From Candidatus Kuenenia hertensis (GTDB lineage Bacteria; Planctomycetota; Brocadiia; Brocadiales; Brocadiaceae), in assembly GCA_021646465.1 (NCBI GenBank), contig SOET01000042.1, forward strand, positions 1 to 35,393: 35,393 nt of DNA, given 5' to 3'. This document shows positions 32,661 through 35,393 of the stretch, in pieces. Each line of letters begins with the position of its first letter. Positions within the stretch are counted from its first letter, which is position 1. The position numbers and the translations under genes are program-made. The notes under the pieces are model-generated. The model was not told the origin of the DNA, did not search any database, and saw nothing but the letters and a program-made list of their open reading frames with translations.

Positions 32661-33140
32661 TTGAGCACAAATGGTAGGATCCGGAATAGCCGTGTTAAAG
32701 GGACTGTTGCGGGCAGAGCCATTGCGTTGGCAGTGATCCTGGCTATCGGACTGATGACGAAGGGGTGTGCGGTATTTGTTGTTGGTGCTGCTGCCGGTGC
32801 AGGTGCCGCTGGCGTAGCTTACGTCAAAGGGGATATGCGGGCTTGCGTGAAGGCAGATCCACGTGCTGTCGAGAAGGCATCTGTAAAAGCGTTTGAAGTC
32901 TTGGATATCCACAAGGTCTCGTCTGGTAGCTCCGCCCTTGATGCAGAGGTGGTTGGGCGAACGGCAGCCGAAATGAAGGTTACAATCAAGGCGAAAATTG
33001 AGGCGACAGGTGAGAGTTCCGTGACCATTCGTGTTGGCACTTTCGGCGATGAACCACTGAGTCGCAGGATATACGATGAAGTCAACACGCACCTGCCTGA
33101 TGCCATACGTGAACTGGAGAAGGAACTGAAAAGCAAGTAA
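32661..33140 (+). CDS. DUF3568-like lipoprotein or exported protein
   Basis: About 159 residues. The N-terminus has a hydrophobic stretch (AIALAVILAIGLM) ending in TKGCAVFVVGAAAGAG, like the C-x-G-rich start of DUF3568 lipoproteins (Cys, then GAAAGAG, then VAYVKGD). Lys two residues before the Cys makes the lipobox atypical. The rest alternates strands and helices, with many Lys/Glu (VEKASVKAFEVL, AEMKVTIKAKIEATGESSVTIRVGTFGDEP; read in two parts) and ends in a charged helix. TTG 32661 is preferred because AAGGAAG lies 8 bases upstream; GTG 32652 is too close to it. An attC-like site follows immediately. Confidence 0.65.
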   Translation: MSTNGRIRNSRVKGTVAGRAIALAVILAIGLMTKGCAVFVVGAAAGAGAAGVAYVKGDMRACVKADPRAVEKASVKAFEVLDIHKVSSGSSALDAEVVGRTAAEMKVTIKAKIEATGESSVTIRVGTFGDEPLSRRIYDEVNTHLPDAIRELEKELKSK

Positions 33141-33141
33141 C

Positions 33142-33203
33142 CATAACAAGGACATTGTGCACAACGCCATAAACCCGTTGTGACATATAACAGACGTTAG
33201 TTG
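33142..33203 (+). other. attC-like integron recombination site
   Basis: AAC (33146-33148) and GTT (33197-33199, in GTTAGTT) frame a hairpin: TGT (33157-33159) plus CACAACG (33161-33167) pair with CGTTGTG (33177-33183) plus ACA (33184-33186), leaving G33160 extrahelical, around a 9-base loop. Overall length about 62 bases. This repeats the plan of the site at 31384-31443 with different bases, as attC sites do. It starts directly after the stop codon of the preceding gene. Confidence 0.55.
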
Positions 33204-33283
33204 CGCCGGGGGATATTAACATATAGTGCAGTATTAAGTACAATATTAAGGGTAGGTTTTGAATTTTCTTGATAGAAAAATGG

Positions 33284-33757
33284 TTACGGAGAATCAGAAA
33301 CGCAACCAGGGTTTAGAGCGTGTTTTGTAATTACTATTATACCCACTTTCGCAATCCCGCTTTCAATGAGATCTAATTGTTCAGCAACTTTACGGGATAC
33401 ATTTATAATCCTGTCTTTATTGTGCTGAAAACGGTCTATAACAACTGCCTCTGCCTTTTTGTTATTCATCAAATTGGTAATCAATAATGTGGTTCCGAAT
33501 GGTAATGACGGATGGGCAGCTGTCATTTTATTTTTGTCGTAACGAATACCGCTTGCAGTCATTTTGCCATCATGAACATCTGAAATGAATGAGGCAAATC
33601 CTATTTCATCATACCGGATAGATTGTTTATCAGAATTATTTCCAATGAGACCTTCTTTGTTCGGAGTTTCTTTTATGTTTGTTTGTGCACAGCCTATAAG
33701 GTAAATAACACAAATGAAAAGGGCTGTCACTTTCAAAGAATTCCATGTATGATGCAT
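33284..33757 (-). CDS. RlpA-like double-psi beta-barrel lipoprotein
   Basis: A 157-residue lipoprotein: the signal segment ends in IYLIGCAQ, a good lipobox. The domain follows RlpA: GFASFISDVHDGKMTASGIRYD (split: GFASFISDVHDGKMTASG, IRYD), MTAAHPSLPFGTTLLITNL, VVIDRFQ and INVSRKVAEQLDL. RlpA proteins act on denuded peptidoglycan glycan strands. Here the usual DRGP(F/Y) is DRFQ, so the active-site Asp is kept but the loop is changed. There is no SPOR domain. GGAAGGAG lies before ATG 33757. It is convergent with the cassette-like genes. Confidence 0.85.
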   Translation of the reverse strand: MHHTWNSLKVTALFICVIYLIGCAQTNIKETPNKEGLIGNNSDKQSIRYDEIGFASFISDVHDGKMTASGIRYDKNKMTAAHPSLPFGTTLLITNLMNNKKAEAVVIDRFQHNKDRIINVSRKVAEQLDLIESGIAKVGIIVITKHALNPGCVSDSP

Positions 33758-33965
33758 ATCACGCTCCTTCCTTATCTGTTGTCATCTGACGGTAACATAA
33801 ACGATATTAAGGCAAAGAATACAAAGAAAATCAACAAGAAACTACTCCGTTCTTCGTATCCCATTGCTGAATTCTGGTAAGAGTGCGATCCATAGGGCAA
33901 ATCCATGGGGTCGAACCTTCATAATTTAATTAACAATCTCCGGGTAATGGATAAAATGAAGACCT

Positions 33966-34448
33966 ATGGCAAGATCATTACGATTGGAATTTGAAGGCGC
34001 ATTTTATCATATCACATCAAGGGGCAATCTGAGAGACAGCATATTCTTTGATGATAAAGACAGGGAAAAGTTTCTGGAGATATTAAGAAGAACAAAAGAG
34101 AGGTATGGCTACCTCCTCCACGCATATGCCTTGATGGAAAATCACTATCATCTTTTTCTGGAAACCCCAAAGACTAATATCTCTCAGATCATGCAAAATA
34201 TTAACACAAGTTATACGGTTTATATAAACAAAAGGCATAAGAGATACGGTCATCTCTTTCAAGGAAGATTTAAGGGAATAATTGTGGACAAAGAATCATA
34301 CTTAATTGTCCTATCCAGATACATCCACTTAAATCCGGTACGAGCCAGAATCACACAATCAGGGTCAGTCCTTCATATTTCAATCATGATGGTTTTGCTA
34401 AAATACCACATTTTATTCATTGTTCGTAGTTTGCCAGTTGAAATATAA
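33966..34448 (+). pseudogene. Truncated Y1 (REP-associated-like) transposase
   Basis: The 160-residue frame starts with a normal Y1 transposase: MARSLRLEFEGAFYHITSRGN, ENHYHLFLETP (HxH at 60/62), TYTVYINKRHKRYGHLFQGRF-like segments and the catalytic Tyr in LSRYIHLNPVRA (about 119). After NPVRARI (about residue 128) the sequence no longer resembles the family, which normally continues with a WSSY-type region and a C-terminal domain. The remaining 30 residues run into unrelated DNA next to an IS remnant, so the 3' part was lost by rearrangement. It is only distantly related to the RAYT at 16557. Confidence 0.8.
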
Positions 34449-34454
34449 AGGTGA

Positions 34455-34685
34455 CCCAGACCTCTTTTCAAGATAGTGAAATGATTTCTCAAGCCGTTTC
34501 TTCGGCTCTTTCCTCAATACCAACGCCAAAAGTCTGTAAAATATATGACCGATAATGTTCTCGCCCCTCTGATGATATATCGGTCTTGTATTCACAACTG
34601 ATTTTACATCGCGGAAAACATGCTCTCCCTGCCAGAGTTTCCTGTAATCCCTGGATTCTTTTTATAACGGTTATATGACCTTTTT
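34455..34685 (-). pseudogene. C-terminal fragment of an IS1634/IS4-type transposase
   Basis: Read on the minus strand the frame gives YRKLWQGEHVFRDVKSVV, then NTRPIYHQRGENIIGHIF and YRLLALVLRKEPKKRLE. This matches by eye the conserved end of IS1634-type transposases (LWxxEDxFRxxKS, TRPIYHxxxxxIxxHIFxxFLALLLxKELxxRL). The C-terminal Glu of the DDE triad (GEHVFRDVKS) is inside the fragment, but the N-terminal and both Asp-bearing parts are absent, and an in-frame stop lies just upstream. After KRLEK the frame enters unrelated DNA and stops at 34413. The fragment overlaps the abnormal tail of the truncated Y1 transposase. Confidence 0.65.
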
Positions 34686-34823
34686 ACCGCTTAAGGCGCG
34701 TAAACTTTGTATAAACCGTGTCTTTTTTTTATTGGTTTCCGCTAAAACAGTCAGGTAGGATTCCCACTCGTGCTTCCGGTTGGTTTTTATATATAATTTC
34801 CTTCAAAAATAGATTATTGTCGT

Positions 34824-34851
34824 GTAGGGGCTGAAAATCTTCAGCCCCTAC
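34824..34851. repeat. REP hairpin (GTAG...CTAC, GGGCTGAA type)
   Basis: GTAGGGGCTGAA (34824-34835), loop AATC, TTCAGCCCCTAC (34840-34851): a perfect 12-base stem, identical in both arms to the copy at 30429-30456. Confidence 0.8.
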
Positions 34852-34968
34852 GTTACGATATAAATCATTGTAATAATTATTGATTTTTATCCCCTTTTGT
34901 GAACCGAAGGTTCATGGGGGGGGCACCTGAAAATACTTTTTTACCGCAGAGGGCACGGAGAATGCGAA

Positions 34969-34996
34969 GTAGCGGCAAGGTGTGCCTTGCCGCTAC
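34969..34996. repeat. REP hairpin (GTAG...CTAC, CGGCAAGG type)
   Basis: GTAGCGGCAAGG (34969-34980), loop TGTG, CCTTGCCGCTAC (34985-34996): a perfect 12-base stem with a 4-base loop. The stem sequence differs from the other REPs but the length, loop size and GTAG/CTAC ends are the same. Confidence 0.75.
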
Positions 34997-35322
34997 AATT
35001 TCCCATCAGGTCCTCCAGGGTGAACGAAATTGTCACAAATTTTTTGATCGTGGCATTGAATTAATCTTTATTCCGCAAACACTTGCATATTATTGAATGA
35101 AATGATGGATATCAAGTGAAAATATGATTATGTATAAATTAATACGATTTTATTGTGTTTTTTCAAAAAGCACAATTGTTACAGGTGTTACGGTTTTTCA
35201 GGATGCTATTTATTTTTAATTGTCATTGAGCGAACACCATAACCATTTTATTTGTTTATCCTCTTATAAGATTGCAAATTCATAGATTTAATTTATAATA
35301 TCCACATAATTTTATGTGATAA

Positions 35323-35393
35323 GCCCGCGTAGCTCAATTGGCGGAGCACGTCATTCGTAATGATGAGGTTGTCGGTTCGACTCCGATCGCGGG
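35323..35393 (+). tRNA. tRNA-Thr(CGT), cut by the window end
   Basis: The cloverleaf is complete apart from the 3' end: acceptor GCCCGCG (35323-35329), D arm GCTC/GAGC, anticodon stem CGTCA/TGATG (35349-35353, 35361-35365) with loop TTCGTAA and anticodon CGT, and T arm GTCGG-TTCGACT-CCGAT. The 3' acceptor strand CGCGGG ends at 35393, one pairing base short, so the discriminator and any CCA lie beyond the window. The anticodon CGT reads ACG threonine codons. Confidence 0.95.

Larger units (their letters stand above)
34449..35322. other. Degraded insertion DNA and REP hairpins before the tRNA
   Basis: No intact gene is seen. The first 240 bases hold a minus-strand IS transposase remnant, then come two GTAG/CTAC hairpins (34824-34851 and 34969-34996) separated by a run of eight G (34916-34923) and an ACCGCAGAGGGCACGGAG fragment of a common dispersed repeat. 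The last 300 bases are AT-rich and contain the tRNA promoter region, though no clear -35/-10 pair stands out. Confidence 0.55.

Noticed and set aside
34899-35096. 65-residue ORF after the REP hairpin at 34824
   Set aside because: It runs through the eight-G run, a common dispersed repeat fragment and the REP at 34969-34996, so it is an accidental reading frame.

Overview
The window looks like a chromosomal segment of a low-GC (about 40 %) Gram-negative-type bacterium, most probably an anammox planctomycete (Candidatus Brocadiales: Kuenenia, Brocadia or Jettenia type). This is inferred from the gene mix: futalosine-type menaquinone genes (mqnA, mqnC), an Rnf-type redox pump, a Kdo synthase, a TPR/OGT-like glycosyltransferase, PilZ proteins and many RAYT/REP elements. 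No taxonomic marker gene is present, so the assignment is tentative.

Layout. 1-3007: an integration module with two tandem phage-type tyrosine recombinases, each preceded by a small ORF; the first recombinase carries an in-frame TGA. 3383-9070: aroA, then small exported proteins (degenerate Ada-type metal-binding protein, Rap1a/Tai-like protein, thermonuclease-like lipoprotein), an RlmI-type rRNA methyltransferase, a small membrane protein and an exported coiled-coil/TPR protein. 9071-10379: repeat-rich DNA around a PilZ gene, with a MITE-like element and a set of TACACCC palindromes. 10380-16451: an amidohydrolase (-), an OGT-like glycosyltransferase, an exported FmdE-like protein (-), and the overlapping mqnA-mqnC pair. 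16519-17248: a REP-associated tyrosine transposase (RAYT) flanked and internally invaded by its own REP hairpins. 17362-19301: an AldB-type aldehyde dehydrogenase with a PilZ gene. 19325-21900: a TonB-receptor remnant, hutI and mobA, all on the minus strand.

22024-30233 is a co-directional block: a parvulin-type PPIase with a consensus promoter, then rnfC-rnfD-rnfG, scpB, endonuclease V, a HAD-YvcK fusion protein and kdsA. Gaps are mostly 3-47 bp and one pair overlaps by 4 bp, so rnfC to kdsA may be one transcription unit. The Rnf cluster lacks rnfE/A/B here.

30600-33210 holds three unrelated same-strand single genes of different base composition. Two are followed by sites with the architecture of integron attC sites (AAC...bulged hairpin...GTT). 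The first gene has a 10-base start/end complementarity expected of a gene cassette. No integron integrase is visible. 33284-35322 holds an RlpA-like lipoprotein (-), a truncated Y1 transposase, an IS1634-like transposase remnant (-) and more GTAG/CTAC REP hairpins. The window ends in a tRNA-Thr(CGT) missing its last bases.

The most unusual observations are the attC-like cassette run, the RAYT gene whose coding sequence has absorbed its own REP elements in one reading frame, the shared GTAG-N8-loop-N8-CTAC design of three REP sequence types, and the HAD-YvcK fusion.
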